In this document: in pieces, positions 1-8,843 of the stretch
How positions within the stretch are numbered: position 1 is the first letter of the stretch
Layout of the letters: every line of letters starts with the position of its first letter
NCBI RefSeq assembly: GCF_003026395.1
Contig: NZ_PYOO01000008.1
Location: forward strand, 62,001-126,000
Direction of reading: 5' to 3'
Source of the DNA: Photobacterium iliopiscarium
Lineage (GTDB): Bacteria > Pseudomonadota > Gammaproteobacteria > Enterobacterales > Vibrionaceae
Length of the DNA: 64,000 nt
Notes under the pieces: generated by a model
The model's database searches: none
The model's input: only the letters and a program-made list of their open reading frames with translations
What the model was told of the DNA's origin: nothing
Made by a program: the position numbers and the translations under genes

Positions 1-38
1 CTGGCCTTTTTTACTTTATAATTTGAGCGTTAATGAAT

Positions 39-1130
39 TTATTTCTCTGGTGCGCAAATAGACTTTTTACGCAGACAAAGTGACATGATCATGCCAAATA
101 TTGCCCCTTGCGTAATAATGGCTGAACCACCATAACTAAAGAAAGGCAGCGGGCTTCCCATTACAGGTAATACGCCACTCACCATGCCGATATTAATGAA
201 GCTATAAAGAAAGAAGCTTAACGCGAAAGCGGCACTGACTAAGCGTGAAAATGGTGATTCTGATTGATTTGCTAACCAAATCACTCTAAACGTCATAAAG
301 GCGTAGATCCCCAATAAAAAGACGCTACCCCAATATCCCCATTCTTCAGCAAAGGTTGAAAAAATAAAGTCAGTATGGCTTTCTGGAATGAACCCTAAAT
401 TACCTTGAGTTGCATCTGTCCAGCCTTTACCGCGTATGCCGCCAGAACCAATGGCAATTTTTGATTGGATGATCTGATAACCAGAACCAAGAGGGTCAGA
501 TTCAGGATCAAGAAACTGTAATACACGCTTTTTTTGGTAAGTCTCCATCACGAAATACCACGCTAGCGGTATGATGACACCAATAATCCCCAATACTGTC
601 GAAATTAGCTTCCAGCTCATGCCTGCATAGTAAAGTACAAATAAGGCATACAAAATAGTAAAAATAGCGCCATCAAGATCGGGTTGAATAAAAATAAGTC
701 CCGCAGGAATAGCGGTGATCATCAGGCAAATAAGTACTTTTTTGAGCGTTGGACGTCCCGCTTCTGCAATTAATACCCATGCAATCATTAATGGAACAGC
801 AATCTTAACTAACTCTGAGGGTTGAAAACGAATAGGGCCAAGGGCTAACCAACGTCGAGAACCATTAGTACTGTCACCAAGAACAAAGACACCAAGTAAG
901 AAAATTACAGTAACAATAAATAAATAAGGTGCATAGCGTTGATAGGTTGCCGGAGGAATGGCTGACATTAAAATCAATACACCAATTGCAAGCATACCTC
1001 GAACCAGATGACGTTCAATAATAGGTACACTAAAGCTACTTGCACTCCATACTGTTAATGAACTAAAAGTGATCAAAAGGAGAATTGATATACAAAGTGG
1101 TACATCAAGATAAGGGCGGTATTTATTCAT
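39..1130 (-). CDS. rodA: RodA-like SEDS peptidoglycan glycosyltransferase
   Basis: This 363-residue polytopic inner-membrane protein belongs to the SEDS family (RodA/FtsW/SpoVE), which polymerises lipid II glycan strands during cell elongation together with PBP2. Family hallmarks are visible: GSRRWLALGPIRFQPSEL in the first half, QPDLDGA in the middle, and PESHTDFIFSTFAEEWG, which contains the Asp known to be needed for polymerase activity. The tail GSPLPFFSYGGSA is also typical. Length is close to the usual ~370 residues. It is unusual in standing alone. The region upstream of its start holds a divergent sugar kinase, not mrdA (PBP2), so this may be a second RodA copy outside the usual mrdAB operon. 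Assignment to RodA rather than FtsW rests on the overall resemblance. Confidence 0.9.
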   Translation of the reverse strand: MNKYRPYLDVPLCISILLLITFSSLTVWSASSFSVPIIERHLVRGMLAIGVLILMSAIPPATYQRYAPYLFIVTVIFLLGVFVLGDSTNGSRRWLALGPIRFQPSELVKIAVPLMIAWVLIAEAGRPTLKKVLICLMITAIPAGLIFIQPDLDGAIFTILYALFVLYYAGMSWKLISTVLGIIGVIIPLAWYFVMETYQKKRVLQFLDPESDPLGSGYQIIQSKIAIGSGGIRGKGWTDATQGNLGFIPESHTDFIFSTFAEEWGYWGSVFLLGIYAFMTFRVIWLANQSESPFSRLVSAAFALSFFLYSFINIGMVSGVLPVMGSPLPFFSYGGSAIITQGAIFGMIMSLCLRKKSICAPEK

Positions 1131-1384
1131 TAAGTACTACTGTAAACCACGCGTAATTGCGCATCGATGATAATTACCGCTACTTTAAAATATTATCGCT
1201 TCGCTACAAGATATATTTTGCAATAAAATGTGTTTCTGTTGCATTAACCGAATAAATACACAAATTATTGTCTTAAATAGGGCTAATAAGCATGGTGATT
1301 GAGTGTTTTTTCGACAGCGTCGCAGTATTTAATACTATGGCTTAATATAATAACTGAAAATAATAAAATCGCAGTGGAGTAGGA

Positions 1385-2290
1385 ATGGATCGTTATTACT
1401 GGGGTGTTGATTTAGGCGGCACTAAAATTGAATGTGCAGTGATTGAACGTAGTACCGATAAATGTATTGTCAGAGAACGTATAGCAACAGAAAGCGATCA
1501 AGGCTATGCCCATATTTTAAATCAGATTAAATTACTGATTGATCGATGTGCTGAACAATTAGGTCAACGACCTTTAGCGGTTGGTTTTGGTACGCCAGGG
1601 ACGTTAGATCCTCATCATGGCGTAATGAAAAATTGTAATTCAACCGCGCTTAATGGCAAACCGCTTGATAAAGATCTTTCTCTGTTATTAGATGCACAAG
1701 TTATATTAGCGAATGACGCGAATTGTTTTGCCTTAGCCGAAGCGCATTTTGGTGCGGCGAAACGTGTAAAACCAAATGCAGAAGTTGTGTTTGGTATCAT
1801 CATGGGCACCGGTGTTGGATCGGGTATCGTTGTCAATGGCAAAGGTTTATATGGTTGCCATGGCATTGCAGGAGAGTGGGGGCATAATGTTATTGAGCCT
1901 AATGGCGCCCTTTGTTATTGCGGTCAATCAGGGTGTTTAGAAACCGTTATTTCAGGTAAAGGCTTAGAACGGTTCTACTTTGAACAATCTGGCGTCGAAT
2001 TACCATTACCAGAAATAGTGGAGCGCGCCGCTGGAAATGATCTTCACGCTCAAGCAACATTGGCCAGAATGTCACATTACTTTGGTATTGCTGCTGCACA
2101 GATTATCAATGTGCTTGATCCTGATGTAATAGTTATTGGCGGCGGTGTGGGTAACATCGATGCTTTATACCAACAAGCACAGCAAGCCATATTGCCACAT
2201 TTATTTAATGGTGAATTAAACACTCAGATTGTGAAGCCAGATTTAGGTGATAGTGCAGGTGTCTTTGGTGCTGCGGCATTGGTAAAATAA
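1385..2290 (+). CDS. mak: ROK-family sugar kinase, fructokinase (Mak)-like
   Basis: This is a 301-residue cytoplasmic ROK-family sugar kinase. The N-terminal phosphate-binding motif DLGGTK is at residues 9-14 and the probable catalytic Asp is in ANDAN (D111). The ROK zinc site is H167 plus C177, C179 and C184 in CYCGQSGC, followed by LETVISG. The closest match I recall is E. coli Mak (manno/fructokinase): the segments around KNCNSTALNG, GTGVGSGI, AGEWGHN and NVLDPDVIVIGGG line up well, so fructose or mannose is the likely substrate. NagK is the alternative. The start is supported by GGAGTAGGA just upstream of the ATG. The gene is monocistronic, divergent from rodA, and ends at a bidirectional terminator. 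Confidence 0.85.
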   Translation: MDRYYWGVDLGGTKIECAVIERSTDKCIVRERIATESDQGYAHILNQIKLLIDRCAEQLGQRPLAVGFGTPGTLDPHHGVMKNCNSTALNGKPLDKDLSLLLDAQVILANDANCFALAEAHFGAAKRVKPNAEVVFGIIMGTGVGSGIVVNGKGLYGCHGIAGEWGHNVIEPNGALCYCGQSGCLETVISGKGLERFYFEQSGVELPLPEIVERAAGNDLHAQATLARMSHYFGIAAAQIINVLDPDVIVIGGGVGNIDALYQQAQQAILPHLFNGELNTQIVKPDLGDSAGVFGAAALVK

Positions 2291-2319
2291 GATCAACCAA
2301 ACTAATTAACAAACATAAC

Positions 2320-2357
2320 AAAAAGGGCACAACGGTATTAACCATTGTGCCCTTTTT
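2320..2357. terminator. Bidirectional intrinsic terminator
   Basis: A 13-bp perfect stem (AAAAAGGGCACAA pairing with TTGTGCCCTTTTT) encloses a short loop, with an A-run on the left and a T-run on the right. It lies between the convergent ROK kinase (plus) and MFS transporter (minus) and should serve both. Confidence 0.9.
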
Positions 2358-2371
2358 ACGCATACTGTGTA

Positions 2372-3547
2372 TTAGCTTGCCAATACTTGAGGCTTGCGTT
2401 GTAAACTTGCAAATAGCATATAAATAGCGGTTGCTAGTAGTACGATAAAGAAAAAATTCATCAAACCATTTTGTTTCGCCATAAAGCTATTCGCACCAAT
2501 AGGACCTAATGCTGAACCAATACTGTAACTAAATAGCATTACTTGGGTGGCAGCAACAATGTAAGACGAATCTAAATTATCACATGCTAGCGTAATCGCA
2601 ATTGGGTACAACGCAAATGCTGACATACCTAACAACGCTAATGCACTAACTAGCATGATGTAATCTGATGACAAATAGGTTAAACCCATTGCAAACACGC
2701 CAAGTAATGACATTAACGCAAGTAATAACGTTTTGCTCATTACAATAGAAAGCTTGCTAATAATTGGCTGAATAACCATGCCGCCAAGAATAATCGCCGC
2801 CATTAATACACCCACTTGATTGGTAGAAAGTGAGCTGGCTTTAAGCGCTAATGGCATCAAACCATAAATACTTCCCATCACCACACCTGATGTGATGCAA
2901 CCAATAATTGCTGGCTTACTTAAACGTGAAATTTGTTTAAGTGAAAGCACTTGGTGTCCGTGGCTATCTGGCTGACCTTGCTTAATAAACAAGGGTGGCA
3001 AAATAGCAATCAATAATAGGACTAAGATCACGATAAAAGGTACAAAACCTTGTACACCAAAGTAACCCACAGCAAGCTGACCGATAGTTGTACCGCCGTA
3101 CAATGACGTCATGTAAAAACCAAGACGTTTAGCTCGTTCTTTTGCGCTGTCGCCAATCAATAACCATGATTCAACAACAACAAAAATACCAGCTACAGCC
3201 ATACCTGCAATTAAACGTGAAAATAGCCATAGTTCTTTATGTGGAAACAAAGGTAATACAGCAACCGTTGACGCTAATAATGTAAGAAAGCTAATAAAGG
3301 CAATGCGGTGACCTATTTTAGCAATAATAGGTTCGATCATTAATGACCCTATTAATAAACCAAGATAATAGATACTCGCTAACCAACTGGCATAACTACT
3401 ATCAATATTAAAATTTGCTAATGATAGTGGGATCAAGCTCATTAAGTAGCCTGAAGCGATTGCAAATACAGTTAGTCCCGCAACGGGCACAAGCATGCCG
3501 TTACTTTTATGACAAGTAGTGGTTTGTTGCACTACCGTACTCTCCAC
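2372..3547 (-). CDS. MFS transporter, YcaD-like
   Basis: This major facilitator superfamily permease of up to 391 residues has about 12 hydrophobic segments. It resembles E. coli YcaD in several stretches, for example VVVESWLLIGDS after TM4 and SGVVMGSIYGLMPLAL in TM7, and FALYPIAITLACD near TM10. The substrate of that family is not established, so none is assigned. The start is uncertain. The longest frame begins with GTG at 3547 with no clear ribosome binding site. A second GTG at 3532 sits 7 nt after GGAGAG and may be the true start, removing five residues. The gene is convergent with the ROK kinase and shares its terminator. Confidence 0.85.
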   Translation of the reverse strand: MESTVVQQTTTCHKSNGMLVPVAGLTVFAIASGYLMSLIPLSLANFNIDSSYASWLASIYYLGLLIGSLMIEPIIAKIGHRIAFISFLTLLASTVAVLPLFPHKELWLFSRLIAGMAVAGIFVVVESWLLIGDSAKERAKRLGFYMTSLYGGTTIGQLAVGYFGVQGFVPFIVILVLLLIAILPPLFIKQGQPDSHGHQVLSLKQISRLSKPAIIGCITSGVVMGSIYGLMPLALKASSLSTNQVGVLMAAIILGGMVIQPIISKLSIVMSKTLLLALMSLLGVFAMGLTYLSSDYIMLVSALALLGMSAFALYPIAITLACDNLDSSYIVAATQVMLFSYSIGSALGPIGANSFMAKQNGLMNFFFIVLLATAIYMLFASLQRKPQVLAS

Positions 3548-4090
3548 ATTAAATTCGGTTTAGATAATCTGTCTCTTTATATAAAGGAGTAACCCTGTAA
3601 AGAGTAGTCAAAAACCCGCCGACCGAAAAAGGCAGGAGGGAGGAAGAGACAGTGCTGTTTAAGTTTGCTTCCGACTGAAAGCGAAGCGATTATTCACGTA
3701 ACGGTGACGTGAGTAAAATGAGAAAAACTAATCCGAAATGATGCTTTTATTTATAATCTTATCTGTATAGAAAAAATGCTTAGAGGTGAATTTAATCACA
3801 TACTTTCAATAGAATAATGAATCAACAAAAGAACTTATTATTGAATGGGTTAGATTTATTTATTGCGTGAATAAATCAATGAGTAACAATAAAATCATTA
3901 GTGTTGTAATTGAGTTTGAAGCGTCGTAATTTCAGATTTAATACGAAAAAAATTAATGCTGACCAATAAAAATTTTTCTTTTATATCTGGGTTTATTAAA
4001 AGCATAAAAAAAGTCACTCTATCAGATATAAATTAATAAACAGATAGAAGTGACTATTAAAACTTGTGTAAAAAAATATTGTTTTATTAC
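3548..4090. other. Intergenic region, no gene recognised
   Basis: About 540 bp lie between the starts/ends of two minus-strand genes. The part near 3600-3720 is relatively GC-rich, the rest strongly AT-rich. No convincing reading frame, RNA gene or repeat was found apart from the terminator at 4012-4055. The promoter of the MFS gene should lie in the first 100-150 bp. Confidence 0.5.
4012..4055 (-). terminator. Intrinsic terminator after ylqF
   Basis: Arms AGTCACTCTATC (4012-4023) and GATAGAAGTGACT (4043-4055) pair with one bulge. Read on the minus strand, a run of Ts (plus-strand A-run 4006-4012) follows the stem directly. This fits termination of the gene ending at 4091. Confidence 0.75.
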
Positions 4091-5047
4091 TTAGCGTTTA
4101 TTTTTAAGGTAACGCTTGCGACGCTCTTCTTTTTTCTTAATCTTTTCTTCTATTTTACGTTCAGATGCAATCGCAACATTGATCAATTCTTCAGTGATCA
4201 TGTCTGGATGTTCAAGTGTGATGTTACCTAAGGTGCCATTACGTAATTCATTAATCAAAATAACAGAGGCTTTGTGTAAATCAACACGACCCCCGCCTTT
4301 TAAACAACCACGCTTACGACCGATCTCCTCGATTAATTCAATTGCAGATTCAGGTAAGTCATCATCAAGGTTGTAACGTGCTTTGATCAAATCAGGGTAG
4401 GCTTGAATTAAGTATTCAATAGCAAAGAAGCCAACATCGATATAATCCATGGCAGTATCTTTAATCGCACCGGTTGCCGCTAAACGGAAACCACTGTGCG
4501 GGTTTTCTACTTTTGGCCACAAAATCCCAGGAGTATCAGACAGTAAAATACCATTATCTAAATTAATACGTTGCTGCTGGCGCGTTACGGCAGGTTGGTT
4601 ACCTGTAATTGCAACAGTACGACCCGCAAGGGTATTAATGATGGTTGATTTACCCACATTAGGAATACCCATGATCATCGTACGAATTTTCTTACCCGCT
4701 TCTTCACGCTGTGGCGCAAGCTTACGGCAGAGATCCATAATTTGATTCACTTCGTTTAAGTTTTCCGTCGTAATAGCAATTGCCTTTACGCCTTGTTCTT
4801 TTTCGAGGTGATTGATCCATAATTGGGTCATTTCCGGATCAGCTAAATCACGCTTGTTCAGTACTTTAACAACAGGTTTACCATCATTAGTTTCACGGAA
4901 CGACTTGATCAGTGGGTTTTCACTACTAAAAGGAATACGGGCATCTAACACTTCGATGATCACATCGACTTTTGGCATTGCCTCTTCAATTTCTTTACGG
5001 GCTTTGTGCATATGGCCCGGGAACCACTGAATTGTTTGACTACTCAT
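4091..5047 (-). CDS. rbgA: Ribosome biogenesis GTPase YlqF/RbgA
   Basis: This 318-residue circularly permuted GTPase acts in late assembly of the 50S ribosomal subunit. The permuted motif order is visible: G4 NKRD at residues 64-67, then G1 GIPNVGKST at 127-135, then G3 DTPG at 171-174. The N-terminal WFPGHMHKARKEI segment is a family signature and the C-terminus is very basic (KKKEERRKRYLKNKR), suitable for rRNA contact. Length is slightly over the ~280-310 usual for the family. It is monocistronic with its own terminator and forms the last recognisable core gene before the accessory island. Confidence 0.93.
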   Translation of the reverse strand: MSSQTIQWFPGHMHKARKEIEEAMPKVDVIIEVLDARIPFSSENPLIKSFRETNDGKPVVKVLNKRDLADPEMTQLWINHLEKEQGVKAIAITTENLNEVNQIMDLCRKLAPQREEAGKKIRTMIMGIPNVGKSTIINTLAGRTVAITGNQPAVTRQQQRINLDNGILLSDTPGILWPKVENPHSGFRLAATGAIKDTAMDYIDVGFFAIEYLIQAYPDLIKARYNLDDDLPESAIELIEEIGRKRGCLKGGGRVDLHKASVILINELRNGTLGNITLEHPDMITEELINVAIASERKIEEKIKKKEERRKRYLKNKR

Positions 5048-5518
5048 TTGATTTTTATACTCTTTATTTTTCTAGTTAACCTATGGAGTACAACCAGAGG
5101 TACTAAAATTTACTGTAAACGATAACGGTGGACGGTATTTCCTATCCACACTGGTAATGCTGCGATCGCTTACATACAAATACTTATCACTGAGTTTACC
5201 ATAACTGCTAGGGGATGCTTGCCCGTTAATGTATTTAAACGTTGCTGAGCTGTAAGCATGGTTAGTTATTGTGCAGCTTTTTCTAATACTTGATCTGCTG
5301 TCATAGGAGTATGAATAACATAGTCGTTTGGTTTGTGCATAGCCTTGATTCCTTATGCTTAATGGGCTTCTACACAAGGATGATATGTATTTGAAATTTC
5401 TTTGATTTTGGATTTATAAGGGCAGTGAGGTAAAGCGGAGTGATGAAGTCTTGTGGGCGTAATTAAAAAATACGTACACCGCCAATTTGATGAATGAAAC
5501 AACTTAAAGGAATTCATC
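5048..5518. other. Left junction of the island, with a possible gene remnant
   Basis: About 470 bp lie between rbgA and the AlpA gene. On the minus strand there is a 98-codon open frame (5081-5377) and, in another frame from about 5340, a short reading MHKPNDYVIHTPMTADQVLEKAAQ that stops at once. Both look like decayed coding sequence, but I cannot name the family. No tRNA or obvious attachment repeat was found here. The left end of the island probably lies in this stretch. Confidence 0.35.
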
Positions 5519-5704
5519 ATGAGATTTATCCGCTTAAAAGAAGTCATGCACGTAACAGGTTTAGAACGTTCAAGTATTTATAACCACATGGCAGAAGGGT
5601 GCTTTCCTAAAACGGTATCGTTAGGCGGTAGAGCTGTGGCTTGGGTCGAGAGTAAAATAACAGATTGGATGCTGGAAAGAGTGTCAGGACGTCATAGTTT
5701 TTAA
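5519..5704 (+). CDS. AlpA-family phage-type transcriptional regulator
   Basis: This 61-residue protein has the compact MerR-like helix-turn-helix of the AlpA family. Visible features are RLKEVMHVTGLERSSIYNHMAEGCFPKTVSLGGRAVAWVESKITDWM, split as recognition helix, wing GGRAVAW and closing helix. Family members in P4-like islands activate excision or integrase genes. Here it would be the regulator of the island whose integrase remnant lies at 29.5-29.9 kb, so it may now be an orphan. A GGA-containing ribosome binding site precedes the ATG. Confidence 0.9.
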   Translation: MRFIRLKEVMHVTGLERSSIYNHMAEGCFPKTVSLGGRAVAWVESKITDWMLERVSGRHSF

Positions 5705-5808
5705 ACAAATAATGAAATAAAAATTTTTTAGCCAATCACGTTGTATTTTGATTTTAAATGACTAGGTAGGATAGCTATACTTCTTACAACAAGGTTAAAA
5801 GATAAAAA

Positions 5809-5952
5809 ATGACTAAGTCTAAAACACCAATGACACCCGCTGCGGCATCACGTATTCAATCATCTCAAGCAAAAGCGAATGGTGGTCAAGTGTCTAAAGG
5901 TAGCTTTGCTGCTCGTGCTCAAAAGGCTGGAGTAACTGGCAATAATAAATAG
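5809..5952 (+). CDS. Small basic Ala/Ser/Gln-rich protein, 47 residues
   Basis: An open frame of 47 codons starts MTKSKTPMTPAAASRIQSSQ and ends in GVTGNNK. AAGG lies about 14 nt upstream of the ATG. The composition is Ala/Ser/Gln-rich and basic, low in hydrophobics and probably disordered. I recall very similar small proteins (TPMTPAAASRIQS, FAARAQ) encoded on gammaproteobacterial plasmids and islands, where they are annotated hypothetical. No function is known to me. The conserved motif style and good reading frame argue that this is a real gene. Confidence 0.65.
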   Translation: MTKSKTPMTPAAASRIQSSQAKANGGQVSKGSFAARAQKAGVTGNNK

Positions 5953-5991
5953 TAGCATAATGGAGTGGGCTATCAATAGCCCACTTTTATC

Positions 5992-6189
5992 ATGAAAAAA
6001 TACAGTAATAATAAAGATATTCAAAAGCTAATAATAAATTTATTACGTAATCAATGGCTTTATACTTCAGGTCGGAAACATGGAAAGTTACATTCTCCTG
6101 AAGGTAAAAGAATAACTGTTCCAACTTCACCTAGTGATCGACGAGCATATAAGAATTTTTTGAATGATATTCAGAAATTAACGAGATAA
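5992..6189 (+). CDS. Small HicA-like (dsRBD-fold) protein
   Basis: This 65-residue basic protein has the pattern GRKHGKLHSPEGKRITVPTSPSDRRAYKNFLNDIQKL. It resembles HicA-like and related phage/island proteins in which a His in a short beta hairpin (here KHGKL) is followed by G-R-x-x-VP and a C-terminal helix. HicA toxins cleave mRNA using that His, but no HicB-type antitoxin is adjacent, so toxicity cannot be assumed. The gene ends 6 bp before the ankyrin gene, so the two are probably co-transcribed. The identification rests on a motif pattern only. Confidence 0.55.
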   Translation: MKKYSNNKDIQKLIINLLRNQWLYTSGRKHGKLHSPEGKRITVPTSPSDRRAYKNFLNDIQKLTR

Positions 6190-6194
6190 TTTAA

Positions 6195-8453
6195 ATGAAT
6201 AAAACACCGTACTTTAGCTTGCAAGTATTACTTCGTGAGTTTGTTAAATCACTTGGACTTAGTTATAAAGATAATGGAATAGAAAGTGAAAATTTTGTAA
6301 AGTTAAAAAAAAATTTGGATAGTAGTTGTCTTAATTTAGTTATATCACCATTTAGATTTGAATATTTTAAGCGAAAATTAATATATGAAAATTTGAGTTT
6401 TTATATAAATAAAAATTATGCGGAACATATATTAGATGGTTTTGATGAGATGTTTATTGAGTATTATCTTGATTTATTAACAGCAATTCCTTTAGATGGT
6501 GTATGTTTTAAAGATTCTCAACAGATCATTAATCAACAAGTTTTAGCAAGTGCTGTTGCTTGCATTTGTGACCCTATGTTATCGAGTATAGGTATAGCCC
6601 CTAATGAGTTGGCAAAAACCAATAAAACAGCAATAACTTATTTATTTGATTATATAAGTAATAATAAAGAATGGGTATCATATCTAAAAACGTTAGATAA
6701 AGAACAACGTGATCGTATAAGGATGTGGGGAAAAGGTGAGTTACCGACACTTTTAAGTATATCGGAATTAGGTGATGATAAAAATAAAGCTTATTGGTTT
6801 AATATTAAACAACTATTTTTGACTGCAAGAATATGGGATTATTTCTTTTTTAATTCAGAATTATGTAGTAGAGAATTTTTGTCAAATGTTAATTTCGAAC
6901 ATATTTCAGGAACAACAGTAGATGATTTAGTTCGATTAAATCAAAAGTCTGCAGAGAGACATTTTGATCTTTGTTGTTTATATCAAGAGCTATTTGGATT
7001 ACTGGCGCTTAGATATCCTCGTTCTGAAGAACAGAAGCAGATAATTATTACCTTACTTGAAAAAGTGAATAATTATTTATCAGAATACGATAAAGATAAT
7101 GAAATGAGTTATTTTTATTATTGGATGACTGGTCGTTATTTGCTCCATTGTGGTGAATTAGATGAAGCTTTAAAAATGTATAAGATAGCATTTGAACAAG
7201 TTTTATATAGAAATAATGAAGCGACTCAAAAAATAGTAAAAGAAGCGATTTTAATAGCGACTAGAATACCAATACCAGATAAAGCTTTTATTAATCGATT
7301 ACGTAATATCTCTGGATTATTTCATTTTGAAATTTTACCTGCAGAGTTTACCAATCCTAAAAAGAAGAAAACAGAAGTCATTGAGTCTTGGGAAATTGAT
7401 GCCTATGCACAATTCTTCAATTCATATTTTACAAAAGAATCGTTTTTTCCTGGTGCGGTATACCCTGATTTTTCAGCAGTACCTTATGGTGTCGTTCTTG
7501 ATGATCAACAACATAAGTTAGATATTAAAAATCCAGATAAAGTTATTTCTGTCGGTATGGATGGTGGTTTAGTTAAGCGAATGCCACAGTTAGTTTATTA
7601 TGCGTGGAATGCAGATGAAGATTCTGTTGATGCATTAATTGAAGCTGGCGCACATGTTGATAAAATAGCAAAAACATCAAATGAGAGTGCACTCTTGATG
7701 GCTGTGCAAGCGATGCAAGTTAATAGATTCCCAATTAAAAACTTATCAGAGCGTATGTTTAATGCTATCGCAGCAAAGCGACATACTTCAGAAACAGTAA
7801 ACTTAATCACAGCTAAGCGAAAACTAACAGCGCTAGGATGTGCGATTCAAACTGGGCGATTAGATATCGTAAAGAAAGTTGTTGAATTAGGGGCTGATAT
7901 AGATCAACGACACGATGTTGGTTTTGAAACACCACTATTCACATGTATTGGGTTGTTGATTCATCATAAGCGTCCAATAACAGCTGCTATTCATGCTGAA
8001 AAGACTAAATTTAGTGATTTAAATTTACGATCACTTATGGCAAATAACGTTGGTTTGGTCCCACATGATAAAGAAGGGTTAATTCAATATCTTCGTGAAA
8101 AAGAAAGCGACGCTACATATAATTCGATAATGGATAAGATTAAAGCGATTGAAATTGATAGTATTTTACAGAATACGTCGATTGAAGGTTTCCGTGAAAT
8201 TGCCAAATATCTCATTGATCAAAGTGCTGATGTAAATGCTAAGCATGATATGGCCCTTAAAGGATTTACACCGTTGATGCTCGCAGCAGAGTTAGATGAA
8301 GCTGAATTGTGTAAATATATGCTAAATGCAAACAAGAAAGGGAACATTCACGATACATGCTTTGATCCTCAAACAAATCGACGTTATACCGTAAGAGAAA
8401 TTGCAGTTGCATGGCAGTCAAAAGAAGCACTTAAGGTGTTGGTTCTCTACTGA
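6195..8453 (+). CDS. Ankyrin-repeat protein, 752 residues
   Basis: This is a large cytoplasmic-looking protein with no signal peptide or membrane segment. The N-terminal ~450 residues are helical and unrecognised, with a possible TPR-like hairpin near YYWMTGRYLLHCGELDEALKMYKIAF. The C-terminal ~290 residues contain degenerate ankyrin repeats near residues 465-500 (DALIEAGAHVDK), 540-575 (LGCAIQTGRLDIVKKVVELG) and 665-715 (FTPLMLAAELDEAELCKYML). Ankyrin proteins of this kind are common in defence islands and phages, but its role here is unknown. It is tightly spaced after the HicA-like gene and is followed by a strong terminator, so the pair forms its own unit upstream of the dpt genes. Base composition is very AT-rich. 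Confidence 0.8.
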   Translation: MNKTPYFSLQVLLREFVKSLGLSYKDNGIESENFVKLKKNLDSSCLNLVISPFRFEYFKRKLIYENLSFYINKNYAEHILDGFDEMFIEYYLDLLTAIPLDGVCFKDSQQIINQQVLASAVACICDPMLSSIGIAPNELAKTNKTAITYLFDYISNNKEWVSYLKTLDKEQRDRIRMWGKGELPTLLSISELGDDKNKAYWFNIKQLFLTARIWDYFFFNSELCSREFLSNVNFEHISGTTVDDLVRLNQKSAERHFDLCCLYQELFGLLALRYPRSEEQKQIIITLLEKVNNYLSEYDKDNEMSYFYYWMTGRYLLHCGELDEALKMYKIAFEQVLYRNNEATQKIVKEAILIATRIPIPDKAFINRLRNISGLFHFEILPAEFTNPKKKKTEVIESWEIDAYAQFFNSYFTKESFFPGAVYPDFSAVPYGVVLDDQQHKLDIKNPDKVISVGMDGGLVKRMPQLVYYAWNADEDSVDALIEAGAHVDKIAKTSNESALLMAVQAMQVNRFPIKNLSERMFNAIAAKRHTSETVNLITAKRKLTALGCAIQTGRLDIVKKVVELGADIDQRHDVGFETPLFTCIGLLIHHKRPITAAIHAEKTKFSDLNLRSLMANNVGLVPHDKEGLIQYLREKESDATYNSIMDKIKAIEIDSILQNTSIEGFREIAKYLIDQSADVNAKHDMALKGFTPLMLAAELDEAELCKYMLNANKKGNIHDTCFDPQTNRRYTVREIAVAWQSKEALKVLVLY

Positions 8454-8468
8454 TTTAAGTAGATTTTT

Positions 8469-8502
8469 AAAAAGCTTGTGATGTGAATCACAAGCTTTTT
8501 TT
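8469..8502 (+). terminator. Intrinsic terminator after the ankyrin gene
   Basis: A 14-bp perfect stem (AAAAAGCTTGTGAT / ATCACAAGCTTTTT) has a GTGA loop and a T-run. It sits 16 bp after the ankyrin stop codon and separates that unit from dptF. Confidence 0.9.
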
Positions 8503-8843
8503 GTATTGAATATAAAACGAGAGCAATATCATATTCACTGAAATTCATTTTTCTTATTATTCATACATAAATTATAATGCGATGCATAGTAGTCAACAAA
8601 AAGTTAACTATAGCTTAGAATTTAGACGTTATAATTCTTATATTTTATGAATATAAAGCAATTTATTGAGTAATGTTTTATTTGTACATATTTGATTTTT
8701 AGTTTAAGAACTTGAATAAAAAGGGTAATCTCTATTTAAAATATATTAGGTAATTTCCCCTTAATGTGTTGTGCAATAACAGGTATTAGCCCATTTAGAT
8801 AATGAAACTGTCAAAGTAGAGCGATTAGATATATGAGTAAGTT
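8503..8843 (+). promoter_or_regulatory. AT-rich upstream region of dptF
   Basis: A 341-bp stretch without a plausible reading frame. It must hold the promoter for dptFGH, because a terminator closes it on the left. The sequence is so AT-rich that many -10-like hexamers occur and I do not single one out. No palindrome comparable to the dndB/dndA operator was noticed. Confidence 0.4.

Noticed and set aside
5081..5377. 98-codon minus-strand frame at the island's left edge
   Set aside because: Composition and lack of a ribosome binding site suggest decayed or chance sequence. It is mentioned only within the junction entry.
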